A DNA stretch of 64,000 nt from the NCBI RefSeq assembly GCF_000331515.1, contig NZ_AMZO01000033.1, positions 154,812-218,811 of the forward strand, written 5' to 3'. A program made the position numbers and the translations under genes. Below the pieces are notes generated by a model. The model was given only the letters and a program-made list of their open reading frames with translations. It made no database searches and was not told the DNA's origin. Position 1 is the stretch's first letter; every line of letters begins with the position of its first letter. This stretch comes from Photobacterium marinum (GTDB lineage: Bacteria; Pseudomonadota; Gammaproteobacteria; Enterobacterales; Vibrionaceae). Below, piece by piece: positions 8,118-16,806 of the stretch.

Positions 8118-8483
8118 TCAGGGAGTCAGGTTAATACGATGCCAGTGTTCTGAATAGAACCATACCGCCAGAGCAGTGAATCCAAGCACAACCAATGCTG
8201 CCACCGTCCAGACAAAACGGCCGCTTCGTGGTGTTAGCTCCTCTTCACAGTCCCGACATGCCGCCAGGAACCCGGCTTTATCATCCAGTTTGTACCCTTC
8301 TTCATGGACTGTCTTGTTACGTACAGTCGCGATAAATCGCAGCTTGGGGATAATTTCGTGGGGCAGACGCTCTTCACAGCTAGTGATCAGCTGGTGTAAC
8401 CCTTTACCTTCCGCATGGTAGCGTTCGCGAAGTAAGTGCTCTATGCGCCTTGTACGAGTCACGACGAGTTCAATATTGGCCAT
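8118..8483 (-). CDS. DUF4145-like protein with C-terminal membrane anchor
   Basis: 121 residues from the ATG at 8483 (MANIELVVTRTRR), chosen because a near-perfect AGGAGG ribosome site lies at 8491-8496; the open frame extends 24 codons upstream without such a site. The N-terminal part (residues about 1-80) is helical and resembles DUF4145 (LRFIATVRNKTVHEEGY). One membrane helix follows (about 91-112, WTVAALVVLGFTALAVWFY), with a short tail outside. DUF4145-type domains occur in some defence proteins, but nothing around this gene supports that role here. Confidence 0.7.
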   Translation of the reverse strand: MANIELVVTRTRRIEHLLRERYHAEGKGLHQLITSCEERLPHEIIPKLRFIATVRNKTVHEEGYKLDDKAGFLAACRDCEEELTPRSGRFVWTVAALVVLGFTALAVWFYSEHWHRINLTP

Positions 8484-8734
8484 AAACAGACCTCCTTTCT
8501 GCTCTCTTGTTTCTACCTTACCGTGACTTTCGAGGCATGCCCAGCCCGATAACATTGATTTACATTACATTCCTGCAGATTTGTACCAAAAGCACAATCT
8601 CTTCCCAATATCATCATTGCCATGATCGCAACCAATAAACTCCAGCCAGGTTCACGCTTTTTCCTCTCCGCTATATTCCCTTAACGACCACTCCATAATA
8701 ATGGCAGTATTCAAACCATCAGGGAGTTCGCGTC

Positions 8735-9067
8735 ATGCCTATAGGGATTGTGCTGGCACTTATCACCTTACTTATCATTTCTGTTTTGTATTTTTTCTAC
8801 TCCTATCGCCGCCATACCCTGGGCGACAATGCCCCCGAGCAACAAATCGATGTAAAAGTGCTCGATAAACAAAGTATCCCTTTAAGCAACAGCCAGCCCG
8901 GTGAAGATAACGAAGAGTACTGGCTTTACGTCCAACCCTGTGCCGGTGGCCCGAAACGTGAGTTCAGGATTGGCATCCACTATTACCATGCCTTAAATCC
9001 CGGCGACCACGGCACCCTGACCTACCGGGGCTTAAGCTTCATCCACTTTGCTCTTAAGCGCAGTTAG
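8735..9067 (+). CDS. DUF2500 family membrane-anchored protein (YhhM-like)
   Basis: 110 residues with an N-terminal membrane helix (about 3-23) and a soluble domain ending in FRIGIHYYHALNPGDHGTL, the hallmark of DUF2500/YhhM. The ATG has AGGGAG eight bases upstream. In E. coli yhhM sits between yhhL and yhhN; here it is about 1.6 kb away and on the opposite strand to yhhN, so the locus has been rearranged. Function is unknown. Confidence 0.8.
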   Translation: MPIGIVLALITLLIISVLYFFYSYRRHTLGDNAPEQQIDVKVLDKQSIPLSNSQPGEDNEEYWLYVQPCAGGPKREFRIGIHYYHALNPGDHGTLTYRGLSFIHFALKRS

Positions 9068-9099
9068 CACTTGTTAACAAAAGCACTTCGCCGGCTCGG

Positions 9100-10104
9100 T
9101 TAAGGGACCAGCCAGGCAGTTTTGGTATTTTTGGCCAGTATCCAGCTGGCCAGTAACGCCAATGCGGTACAGATCAATGTCCAGAACGGGATCATTATCA
9201 ACGGGTGGGCAAAATAGAGGTCATATTCGCGGATTGGCCACAGGAAGATGGGGTGAAGCAGATAAATCCCCAGGCTATAGCGACTCATAAACGCCATCCG
9301 TTCCAGCCAGAACGGACTGAGGCGCTCTCCGAGATAACGGCACACGGCAAACACCATTGCCGCAATCAGTGCAGTATTCAGCGTTTTATAAGACAGCCAG
9401 CGCCCGACTGTATATGCCCCGGCACTGAAGCTGTTGCTGACAACCATATAGTCAGTCAGCAATAAGCCGGCTATTCCCAGCACCAGCAGCGATTTTAATG
9501 GCGGCCACTGATAACAAAACAAGCCATAGCCGAGAAGTAAGTACCCGCTATACAAAATCAGCTCGTGGCTCCAGAAACCGTCAATCTTAAACAGAAACAA
9601 GGTGGTTAGCACCAGCCAGACACAAGTCAGGCCGATCACCCCCCCCCGATCCGTTTTTCGGACGTAATAGTTCAGGAACGGCACAACAAAATAAAGGGGG
9701 ATGAAGTAGTAGAAAAAACCCAGATGGTAATAGGTTTCATGGAAAGGCATCGCCTTAAGGGTTTCCCATGCCATCGCAAAGGTATAACCGGAAGCCGACA
9801 AACCTGACAGCGCAGCATAAAAGACAGACCATACCAGAAAAGGAACCAGCACCTTACCCAGCCGCCGCCGGACATAATAGCCAAAGTTAAATTCCCGGGT
9901 ATCCGAGAGCATCAGGGCACCGGTGATCATAATAAAAACCGGCACGGCCCAGCGGCTGAAGCTGTTAAAGCTGATGGCGGTGAACCAGCTGCTATCAGCA
10001 ATAATCCCCAGCTGTTCACGATAAGGCCCCAACACATGGATCACCACCACCGCAACGGCTGCGACACAACGCATCAAGTCGAAATAGACAATTTTCTGCC
10101 TCAC
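9100..10104 (-). CDS. Acyltransferase family 3 membrane protein
   Basis: 334-residue integral membrane acyltransferase (Acyl_transf_3, OafA/NodX-like). The N-terminal block YFDLMRCVAAVAVVVIHVLG has the catalytic-type His, and about ten hydrophobic segments follow. Such enzymes usually O-acetylate surface polysaccharides or other exported molecules; the substrate here is unknown. It begins with GTG at 10104 after GGAGG. A run of nine G residues on the coding strand (9639-9647) lies mid-gene in the codons for DRGGVIG. No polysaccharide genes are adjacent. Confidence 0.85.
   Translation of the reverse strand: MRQKIVYFDLMRCVAAVAVVVIHVLGPYREQLGIIADSSWFTAISFNSFSRWAVPVFIMITGALMLSDTREFNFGYYVRRRLGKVLVPFLVWSVFYAALSGLSASGYTFAMAWETLKAMPFHETYYHLGFFYYFIPLYFVVPFLNYYVRKTDRGGVIGLTCVWLVLTTLFLFKIDGFWSHELILYSGYLLLGYGLFCYQWPPLKSLLVLGIAGLLLTDYMVVSNSFSAGAYTVGRWLSYKTLNTALIAAMVFAVCRYLGERLSPFWLERMAFMSRYSLGIYLLHPIFLWPIREYDLYFAHPLIMIPFWTLICTALALLASWILAKNTKTAWLVP
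9639..9647 (-). repeat. Homopolymer tract, nine G on the coding strand
   Basis: Nine consecutive C on the plus strand, inside the acyltransferase gene. A one-base slip would frameshift the protein around its middle, so the tract is a candidate for phase variation. It could also be a sequencing error hotspot. Confidence 0.9.
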
Positions 10105-10156
10105 CTGCCAGCCTCCACACTACTATACAATTCCTATTGCTCTAATATAGCAGTCA

Positions 10157-10186
10157 GCCGGAGTAAGTTGCTGAACTTACTCTGGC
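10157..10186 (+). other. Inverted repeat between acyltransferase and dehydrogenase genes
   Basis: Arms 10157-10169 and 10174-10186 pair over 13 bp with one G-U wobble in plus-strand RNA and are followed by TTTT. No plus-strand gene reads into it, so its role is unclear; on the minus strand it lacks a T tract. Confidence 0.4.
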
Positions 10187-10224
10187 TTTTAAGAATAACT
10201 AACAGAAGAATGACATTGATGTCA

Positions 10225-10947
10225 TTACGGCTGCTGGCGTGTTGCTGCCAGAACAATCTCACGGATACACAGGTTCTGCGGCTGCTGGTAAGCAAAGCTG
10301 ATAGCATTGGCAATATCCGTTGGGGCAATCACACCGCCCATACCATCTTTCCACTCTTCGTAACCGGCTTTGATATCATCGCTGGTCGTATGGCTTAGTA
10401 GCTCAGTTTCCACCGCACCCGGTGCGATAGTAATGAAGCGAACATTGTCATCCGCCACTTCTTCACGGATGTTTTCCGTAATAGCGTGAACTGCAAACTT
10501 AGTACCACAGTATGCCGCATGGTTCGGGAAGGTCTTACGGCCGGCAATCGAGCTGATGTTAATCACCGTACCGTGCTGACGGGCTTTCATCGCAGCCAGT
10601 ACGACGTGAATGCCGTTTAGCAGGCCCATCACGTTCACATCGAACATAGTTTTCCATTCTGCCGGATCCTGCTCATGTGCCAGTCCCAAAAGCATCATGC
10701 CGGCATTGTTGATCAGACAGTCAACCGGACCGAACTGCGCTTCAGCCTCTTCAACCGCAGCAGCGAAAGCCTTGGCATCAGTCACATCCACTTTACGGCA
10801 AAGTGTGTTTGGCAAATCAAGAGCTTCAAGGCGTTCCACACGACGCGCCAACAACAACAGCGGATGACCTTCCGCTGACAACTTGCGTGCCGTCGCTTCA
10901 CCGATACCCGAACTTGCACCAGTAATAACAATCAGAGACTTAGACAT
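10225..10947 (-). CDS. Short-chain dehydrogenase/reductase (SDR) oxidoreductase
   Basis: Classical SDR of 240 residues from the ATG at 10947 (MSKSLIVITG). Visible motifs: NAD(P)-binding TGASSGIG near residue 10, NNAG (LINNAGMM) near residue 84, catalytic Ser in NISSIAG, and YCGTK as the YxxxK active site. An Arg pair (LLARRVERL) after the second strand suggests NADP preference. Resembles the YdfG/clavaldehyde dehydrogenase-like group; substrate unknown. It is divergent from a LysR gene, which probably regulates it. Confidence 0.88.
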   Translation of the reverse strand: MSKSLIVITGASSGIGEATARKLSAEGHPLLLLARRVERLEALDLPNTLCRKVDVTDAKAFAAAVEEAEAQFGPVDCLINNAGMMLLGLAHEQDPAEWKTMFDVNVMGLLNGIHVVLAAMKARQHGTVINISSIAGRKTFPNHAAYCGTKFAVHAITENIREEVADDNVRFITIAPGAVETELLSHTTSDDIKAGYEEWKDGMGGVIAPTDIANAISFAYQQPQNLCIREIVLAATRQQP

Positions 10948-11188
10948 AGTAAAACCCTTTGTAATAGACAGAGAAAACAGTATCAACGGCCGGCACCAAA
11001 TTGATGGCGCTACTATATCGGGCTTGCCGGGCGGCGAAAAATACCGATTTTTTCTGCTTATCATAAGTTTTAGCTATGGATAAAAAGACCAGCAGACCAC
11101 TTACATCAACCTAGCCTGTTTTGGTTTCTGCCTGATTAGCCGCTATCCTGTGGCCATTGCGATGGTCTGATAACTCACGAGTCACCCT

Positions 11189-12025
11189 ATGGATTTACGC
11201 CTGCTGCGCTTTTTCGTTGCGGTCTATGAAGAAAAAAACATTACCCTGGCAGCAGAACGCTGCTTTGTCTCGCAACCATCTATTTCCAACGCCATCAAGC
11301 AGTTGGAAGAGGAGCTCAACACCCGTCTGTTCGTCAGGCACAAAAAAGGGGTCGATCTGACAGATGAGGCCCATTACCTCTACCCGCTGGCGATCAGATT
11401 GCTGGGCGATATCAACCGCCTGCCGGAGCTGTTCCAGCAGCGTACCGAATGCCTGCCGCTGAAACTGGCAAATTTCCCGGATTTGAGCCAGTCACAGATA
11501 GCCCGGGTACTGGCCGAGCTGACACAGCATATCCCTAACTTATTGCTGGAACTGGTTGACCATGACGCACCCGCCGATGCCCGGCTAACGCTGGATATCT
11601 TCAAGGCCGAAGACGAAATTTTCCTGCCGCTGTGGGATGAGGACTATGTGCTGTGCATGCAGCCGGACCATCCGCTTGCCGCGCTGGATAAAGTACTGCC
11701 GGAGCAGCTTCATCAGCATGATTTTATTGAGTGTCCACCCTGTGAAGCCCACCAGCAAACTATCGGCCTGCTGGCCTGTGACGGACTGGCGGTGAACCTG
11801 GTTGCCAAAGCCGAACACAAAACTCAAGTCATGCACCTGGTGCAGGCTGGGTTGGGAATCTCTTTCCTGCCGACCGGAGTACTGGAAACCACCAATCAGC
11901 TGGTTACTGTACCACTCGATGGGCCTCGAATGTTCCGCCGCCTGGGACTCTGCTACCCATCAAACAAGACCCTAAACCCCGCCCTGACCGCCACCATTAA
12001 AGTGCTGAGCCAGTACCAGCCATAA
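11189..12025 (+). CDS. LysR family transcriptional regulator
   Basis: 278 residues with a typical N-terminal winged helix-turn-helix (MDLRLLRFFVAVYEEKNITLAAERCFVSQPSISNAIKQLE) and a C-terminal periplasmic-binding-protein-like effector domain. It is divergent from the SDR gene across a 241-bp gap, the usual arrangement for a LysR regulator and its target, but I see no clear T-N11-A operator there. Inducer unknown. Confidence 0.9.
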   Translation: MDLRLLRFFVAVYEEKNITLAAERCFVSQPSISNAIKQLEEELNTRLFVRHKKGVDLTDEAHYLYPLAIRLLGDINRLPELFQQRTECLPLKLANFPDLSQSQIARVLAELTQHIPNLLLELVDHDAPADARLTLDIFKAEDEIFLPLWDEDYVLCMQPDHPLAALDKVLPEQLHQHDFIECPPCEAHQQTIGLLACDGLAVNLVAKAEHKTQVMHLVQAGLGISFLPTGVLETTNQLVTVPLDGPRMFRRLGLCYPSNKTLNPALTATIKVLSQYQP

Positions 12026-12041
12026 TTTTTCTATAGACAAC

Positions 12042-12075
12042 AAAAAAGCGGTGACCACCTATGCTGTCACCGCTT
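12042..12075. terminator. Terminator between lysR and EAL-HDOD gene
   Basis: Ten-bp stem AAGCGGTGAC/GTCACCGCTT (12046-12055 and 12066-12075). The A run at 12042-12047 becomes a T tract on the minus strand, so it chiefly ends the minus-strand EAL-HDOD gene and may also stop the convergent LysR transcript. Confidence 0.8.
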
Positions 12076-12092
12076 CTGTTTAATACTAGATA

Positions 12093-13340
12093 TTACTGTT
12101 CTTTGGGTACAGACTCATCCGGTGGCTCTGAAGCACTCAGATACTCAGATGACCAGCTCAGGGCATGATGGAAGCTCTTGGCCACCAGTTCCTCATTCAG
12201 CTTCAGAACCTGACAATATTCACTCACTTTCGCCCAGTCGGCCTGCTCATAGGCATCCAGCAATGCCAGAAACTGCCCCAGCTCACCTTGTCGCTTCAGC
12301 AATGCCGCCTGTACTTCCGGCTCCAGCGGCAACAGCTCCAGCAGTTGCTCCAGTGAATTATCCAACAATGCATCCAACAGAGAAAACAGGCCGGTCAGGA
12401 ACGCCTTGTCTTTCATAAAAGGTAAGCGGCTGCTGGAAGCCAACATCTCGCACATCCGTGCCCGTTGCAGCGACAGTGAATACAACTCTTTCGGTTTGTC
12501 GATCGCAGCATGGGCCGTCGCTACGGCGCTGACGAAAATCTTGATTTTCTCTTCACCAAGGTAGACCAGCGCCTGTTTAAAGGAACTGATCGGCTCAACC
12601 ACCCGCTGCGCGGCGGTATTCACATAACGCAGCAACAGATACGACAACGACACATCACTGGCAATGATCTGCTCAACGCGGGTGAAGTTCACTTCCTCGC
12701 GACAGATCTCCTGCAACAGGCGAACCGTGGTCAGCTTTTCCGGTTCCACCTGGCGGTTTTTCAACAGCTCAGGCTTACTGAAATAGTATCCCTGGAAAAA
12801 ATGGAAGCCGGCCTTTAATGCTGCCGCGTAATCTTCATAAGTTTCGACTTTTTCAGCCAGAAATTTAATTTTACGGGTGCGGTTCTGCCTGACAAACTGA
12901 CAGGCCTGCTCAACCCCCGTCTTCATCAGATCCAGTTTAATAATGTGAATATAAGGCAGGAAACGCTGCCATTGCGGCGCCATCTCAAAATCGTCCAGGG
13001 CGATCACATAGCCTTGACGATAAAGGTGCTTAATCGCCAGAAACAGCTCTTCATCCGGGGTACAGGTTTCAAGTACTTCAATGATCACCTTGCGCTTAGG
13101 CAGCAGCATAGGTAAAAGGCGGATCAGGCTCTCTTGCGGGAAGTTGATAAAGGTTCGCTGACCGGCTGTCGCCAGGTTATCGCCGACAGCCATATAATTT
13201 TCCACCAACAGGCGACAAGTCGCCTTATTGGCTTCAATCACCGGAAACGCATTACTTTCCCCGTCACGAAACAACAGCTCATAGCCGACCGTACGCTGTT
13301 GGCGGTTAAAAATTGGCTGACGCGCGACATAAGAGTACAT
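12093..13340 (-). CDS. EAL-HDOD signalling protein (YuxH/CdgJ-like)
   Basis: 415 residues. The N-terminal half is an EAL-type c-di-GMP phosphodiesterase domain that begins YVARQPIFNRQQRTVGYELLFRDG and keeps recognisable blocks (VIEVLET, ALDDFEMAP, FLAEKVETYEDY, FQGYYFSKPE). Several catalytic signatures are altered: the EAL triplet is ELL, and the DDFG and EGVET motifs lack their usual glycines. The C-terminal half is an HDOD domain (about residues 200-390). The architecture matches V. cholerae CdgJ and related motility regulators. Whether this copy hydrolyses c-di-GMP cannot be told from sequence alone. Monocistronic. Confidence 0.88.
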   Translation of the reverse strand: MYSYVARQPIFNRQQRTVGYELLFRDGESNAFPVIEANKATCRLLVENYMAVGDNLATAGQRTFINFPQESLIRLLPMLLPKRKVIIEVLETCTPDEELFLAIKHLYRQGYVIALDDFEMAPQWQRFLPYIHIIKLDLMKTGVEQACQFVRQNRTRKIKFLAEKVETYEDYAAALKAGFHFFQGYYFSKPELLKNRQVEPEKLTTVRLLQEICREEVNFTRVEQIIASDVSLSYLLLRYVNTAAQRVVEPISSFKQALVYLGEEKIKIFVSAVATAHAAIDKPKELYSLSLQRARMCEMLASSSRLPFMKDKAFLTGLFSLLDALLDNSLEQLLELLPLEPEVQAALLKRQGELGQFLALLDAYEQADWAKVSEYCQVLKLNEELVAKSFHHALSWSSEYLSASEPPDESVPKEQ

Positions 13341-13434
13341 GGTGCCCGGGTAAATCCTTAATAGATTGAAATAACGAAAAAATACGAAATTAAGGCCAGA
13401 TTATACCAGCCGCCACATACCTTTTCCGCATATA

Positions 13435-14052
13435 TCAGGCCCGAGCAGATGCCAGCAATGCACCGCAGCCGATAAACATCGAACCGAATAAGCGGTTAAG
13501 ACCTGACATAATCTTTGCTGAACGAATATACCCACTCAATCTTGATGCTAATGTGACGTAACACAACATCACGGTAGCATCGACTGCAATTGTCGTAATT
13601 CCAAGTACAGCCAGCTGCATACCCTGAGGTTCAGCCGGATTGATAAACTGCGGGAACAGTGCAACCAGGAACACAATAGTCTTAGGGTTGGTCAGATTAA
13701 CAACCACAGCCCGGCGAAACAGCTGACTGGCCGTTACGCTGGAAGACATCGAAGCCAGATCCAACGCAGCTTTCTCGCGCCATTTCTGAATACCCAGCCA
13801 TACCAGGTATACCACCCCAACCCACTTAATCACGGTAAACGCCAGAGCAGATTTAGCGACAATAGTACCCAGACCAACGCCCACCAAAACAATGTGGAAA
13901 CCCATTCCAACTTGTAGTCCCAGAATCGAAGCCAATGATTTACGCCAGCCGTACATCATGCCATTACTGATAGAATTCACCGTGCCGGAACCCGGTGCCA
14001 GACTAAACACAATTGCCGTTGCCAGATAGGCCAGCCAAACTTCGATACCCAC
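13435..14052 (-). CDS. LysE/RhtB family amino acid exporter
   Basis: 205-residue inner-membrane protein with about six hydrophobic segments and the family signature SLAPGSGTVNSISNGMMYGWRKSLASILGLQ near the N-terminus. Members export amino acids such as homoserine, threonine or lysine. It starts with GTG at 14052 after GGAGAG. It is divergent from pldB; in E. coli rhtB/rhtC also flank pldB, so an RhtB-like homoserine/homoserine-lactone exporter is likely, though substrate cannot be fixed from sequence. Confidence 0.88.
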   Translation of the reverse strand: MGIEVWLAYLATAIVFSLAPGSGTVNSISNGMMYGWRKSLASILGLQVGMGFHIVLVGVGLGTIVAKSALAFTVIKWVGVVYLVWLGIQKWREKAALDLASMSSSVTASQLFRRAVVVNLTNPKTIVFLVALFPQFINPAEPQGMQLAVLGITTIAVDATVMLCYVTLASRLSGYIRSAKIMSGLNRLFGSMFIGCGALLASARA

Positions 14053-14282
14053 AACTACTCTCCGAAACCGTGAAAACCTGATTTACTGTGCGAATAAAGT
14101 ATTTGACATACTTCATAGCGACACAAAACGGCTACAAGTTAACAGTAGTTCAGTCACTAAAGCAACGCTCTCATATGGAAAGGGATCACTTTAAGTTATA
14201 CTGATACGTAGATTTTGCCATTGGCTTATGCGGCCGACCGCACACAATCATCTATCACAGTTCGAGAACTCCGAGATACGCC

Positions 14283-15284
14283 ATGACATTCCAACCACCG
14301 CACTATTTCAACTTTACCCAGGAATCCCAGTACAGCGACACCATGGCTGGTCCTGTTGCGGATTTATGGCAACACCGCATGGAAGGAATGTTCGAAGGGG
14401 TCGACCATGTCAATGTCGGCTGGGTCAGCCTGACTGGCTTCAATCATGACAAAGCTATCATCGTAGTTAACGGCAGGATTGAAAGTTACTGGAAATACCA
14501 GGAGCTGTTCTATGATCTGGTTCGCCAGGGCTACGATGTGTTCGCTATCGACCATCGCGGTCAAGGCGTTTCTGATCGGATGGCTGAAGATAGCGAACTT
14601 GGCCATGTTGAAGAGTTCGACCACTACATCAGCGACCTGAAGACCTTTTTCGATACCGTGATCGCGCCAAAAGGCTATCAACAACACTTTATGCTGGGAC
14701 ACTCCATGGGCGGTACCATCGCCAGCCTGTTCCTGGCCGAATACCCATCGCTGATCGACAGTGCGGTTCTCAGCGCCCCGATGCACGGCATCAATATCAA
14801 CAACTGGATGAAGCCGATTGCTTCTCCGCTGGCCCGCGTGGTTGAACAACTCCAGCGCCAGCCGGACTATGCGCCGGGACAAGTGCCTTATTACCCGAAG
14901 CCGTTCCACGACAACCCGCTGAGCCAATGCGAAATCCGTTACCAGTGGTTCCGCGAGCTGTATGAAGAAAAACCGGAACTAAAAATCGGCGGTCCGAGTG
15001 CCCGCTGGGTATGGCAAGGGATCGCCGCCGCCAAACGCAGTATTGATCTAGCACCCAAAATCACCGCCCCGGTTCTACTGCTGCAAGGCAGTGCCGACCG
15101 CATCATTGATAATCAGGCACATCTTCAGTTCTGTGATGCGATGCAGCAGGCCAACCGCAATTGTCAGCTAACCGTCATTGAAGGCGCCCGACACGAGCTG
15201 TTATTCGAAGTTGATAAATACCGCCATCCGGTATTGGCCGCTACAATCAACCACTTTCATAAAGCGGAAAAGCCGGAAAGCTAA
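14283..15284 (+). CDS. pldB: Lysophospholipase L2
   Basis: 333-residue alpha/beta hydrolase with nucleophile elbow GHSMGG (Ser near residue 141). The acid is probably Asp in LLQGSADRIID and the histidine lies in EGARHELLFE. The family hydrolyses lysophospholipids at the inner membrane. The order rhtB-like/pldB/yigL is conserved with enterics. yigL follows after about 100 bp containing a strong hairpin. Confidence 0.92.
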   Translation: MTFQPPHYFNFTQESQYSDTMAGPVADLWQHRMEGMFEGVDHVNVGWVSLTGFNHDKAIIVVNGRIESYWKYQELFYDLVRQGYDVFAIDHRGQGVSDRMAEDSELGHVEEFDHYISDLKTFFDTVIAPKGYQQHFMLGHSMGGTIASLFLAEYPSLIDSAVLSAPMHGININNWMKPIASPLARVVEQLQRQPDYAPGQVPYYPKPFHDNPLSQCEIRYQWFRELYEEKPELKIGGPSARWVWQGIAAAKRSIDLAPKITAPVLLLQGSADRIIDNQAHLQFCDAMQQANRNCQLTVIEGARHELLFEVDKYRHPVLAATINHFHKAEKPES

Positions 15285-15334
15285 ATTAACCTCTTTTCTC
15301 CGGCATAAACTGGTTTAAAATTGAGCTCAGTTTC

Positions 15335-15358
15335 CCCTTTTCCCATCAGGGAAAAGGG
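15335..15358 (+). other. Perfect hairpin between pldB and yigL
   Basis: CCCTTTTCCC, loop ATCA, GGGAAAAGGG: a 10-bp perfect stem without a following T tract. It ends 26 bp before the yigL ATG. It may stabilise the pldB 3' end or modulate yigL translation. Confidence 0.6.
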
Positions 15359-15384
15359 CTCCGTTCCTTATGCCGAGATTTTCC

Positions 15385-16185
15385 ATGTACAAGATTGTTG
15401 CTTCCGACCTGGATGGTACCCTACTGACCCCCGACCACAAGATTGCTCCTTTCACCAAGCAAGTGCTGAACCAGCTTCACCACTCCGGAAAAGATTTCAT
15501 CTTTGCCACCGGCCGCCATCATATCGACGTTGCCGGTATGCGCGAGCATCTTGGGATCCCGGCTTACATGATCACCTCTAACGGTGCCCGGGTTCACAAC
15601 AGCAATGGCGATGTGATTTACCAGCAGGACGTTCAGCCGGAAGTGATCCGCGGCATTATTGAAATGGCAAAGGCAGATCCTGAACTGAAAATCCACATCT
15701 ACCGCAACGATGACTGGCTGCTTAATAAAGAAGATCCAACGCTGAGCGATTTCCACGAAGAATTTACATATCAGCTGTTCGACGTCGACAACCCGCCGCT
15801 GGACGGCGTTGCCAAGATTTTCTTCACCCGTGATGACCGCAGCCACGACAAACTGGTTGAATGGGAAGACCGCTTCAATGCTGACTTCGGCGATAAAGCC
15901 AATATTGCTTTCTCAACCCCGTGGTGCCTGGAAGTGATGGATGCCAAAGTCTCTAAAGGCCATGCCCTGGAAGCTGTGGCCAAAGAAAAAGGCTACAGCC
16001 TGCAGGACTGCATTGCTTTCGGTGACGGAATGAATGATGTGGAAATGCTGAGCATGGCCGGTAAGGGCCTGATCATGGGCACTGCTCATGACAAAGTAAA
16101 ATTGGCCCTGCCTGAAAACCGCGTGATCGGTGCCTGCCACGACGAGGCGGTCGCGCACTACTTAGCTGACAACCTGCTGAAGTAA
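15385..16185 (+). CDS. yigL: Cof-type HAD phosphatase YigL
   Basis: 266 residues from the ATG at 15385 (MYKIVASDLDGTLL), which matches the family start. HAD motif I is DLDGT, motif II is a Ser/Thr after ITSNGARV, and motif IV is FGDGMNDVEML. The cap is of the Cof (C2B) type. E. coli YigL dephosphorylates sugar phosphates and pyridoxal phosphate; the same role is likely. A second in-frame ATG five codons upstream lacks a ribosome site. Confidence 0.92.
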   Translation: MYKIVASDLDGTLLTPDHKIAPFTKQVLNQLHHSGKDFIFATGRHHIDVAGMREHLGIPAYMITSNGARVHNSNGDVIYQQDVQPEVIRGIIEMAKADPELKIHIYRNDDWLLNKEDPTLSDFHEEFTYQLFDVDNPPLDGVAKIFFTRDDRSHDKLVEWEDRFNADFGDKANIAFSTPWCLEVMDAKVSKGHALEAVAKEKGYSLQDCIAFGDGMNDVEMLSMAGKGLIMGTAHDKVKLALPENRVIGACHDEAVAHYLADNLLK

Positions 16186-16212
16186 CAGCTCAAGAGCCAG
16201 ATAAAAACAGAC

Positions 16213-16237
16213 TGAGCACAGGCCTCGCCTGTGCTCA
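16213..16237. terminator. Hairpin between convergent yigL and EVE genes
   Basis: TGAGCACAGGC, loop CTC, GCCTGTGCTCA: an 11-bp perfect stem. The T tract is poor on either side, so termination strength is uncertain. Confidence 0.55.
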
Positions 16238-16286
16238 TTAACTCTGTTCCCAGATTAAGCTCAGTTAACCTATAAACGTCACCAGA

Positions 16287-16745
16287 TCAGAACTGACCGG
16301 TCATCTGCAGAATTTCATTCCACTGGGATTCGGTTACCGGCATGATGCTGAGACGGTTGCCACGCTTAACCAACGGCATCTCATCCAAAGCCGGGTTGGC
16401 CTTGAGCCGCTTAAGGGAAACCAACCGCAGGTGACGCTGGTATTCAATATCCACCATCACCCAGCGCGGATTGTCCGGGTCTGATTTCGGGTCATAATAC
16501 GGCCCTTCAGGATCAAACTGAAAATGATCCGGGTACGCTTCCCGAACCACTGTCGCGATCCCCACGACACCGACATCCTTACAGGATGAATGGTAGATAA
16601 ACACCTGATCTCCGACCTTTATCTCATCCCGCATCATATTTCGGGCCTGATAGTTACGTACCCCTTCCCAACAGGAAACTTTTTGCTGCTTAAGGGTGTC
16701 TATCGAAAATGTATCCGGCTCTGTTTTAAATAACCAATAGGCCAT
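16287..16745 (-). CDS. EVE domain-containing protein
   Basis: 152 residues starting MAYWLFKTEPDTFSID at the ATG 16745. The whole protein is one EVE (PUA-like) domain: FKTEP, WEGVRNYQARNMMRDE and VGDQVFIYHSSC are the canonical blocks. EVE domains bind modified bases in DNA or RNA. The gene overlaps no neighbour and no restriction or modification gene is present. The longer open frame upstream runs into the promoter of the divergent lipoprotein and is rejected. Confidence 0.9.
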   Translation of the reverse strand: MAYWLFKTEPDTFSIDTLKQQKVSCWEGVRNYQARNMMRDEIKVGDQVFIYHSSCKDVGVVGIATVVREAYPDHFQFDPEGPYYDPKSDPDNPRWVMVDIEYQRHLRLVSLKRLKANPALDEMPLVKRGNRLSIMPVTESQWNEILQMTGQF

Positions 16746-16806
16746 AATTGTTCTCGTTATCGTCATGACTTTACCGCTTCTCAGCCTAACATACCGGGAG
16801 ATCCGA

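Noticed and set aside
8118..8483. DUF4145 protein as part of a defence system
   Set aside because: No nuclease, methylase or other defence partner within reach; neighbours are housekeeping.
16287..16745. EVE protein as part of a modification-dependent restriction system
   Set aside because: Stand-alone EVE protein without a nuclease domain or restriction neighbour.
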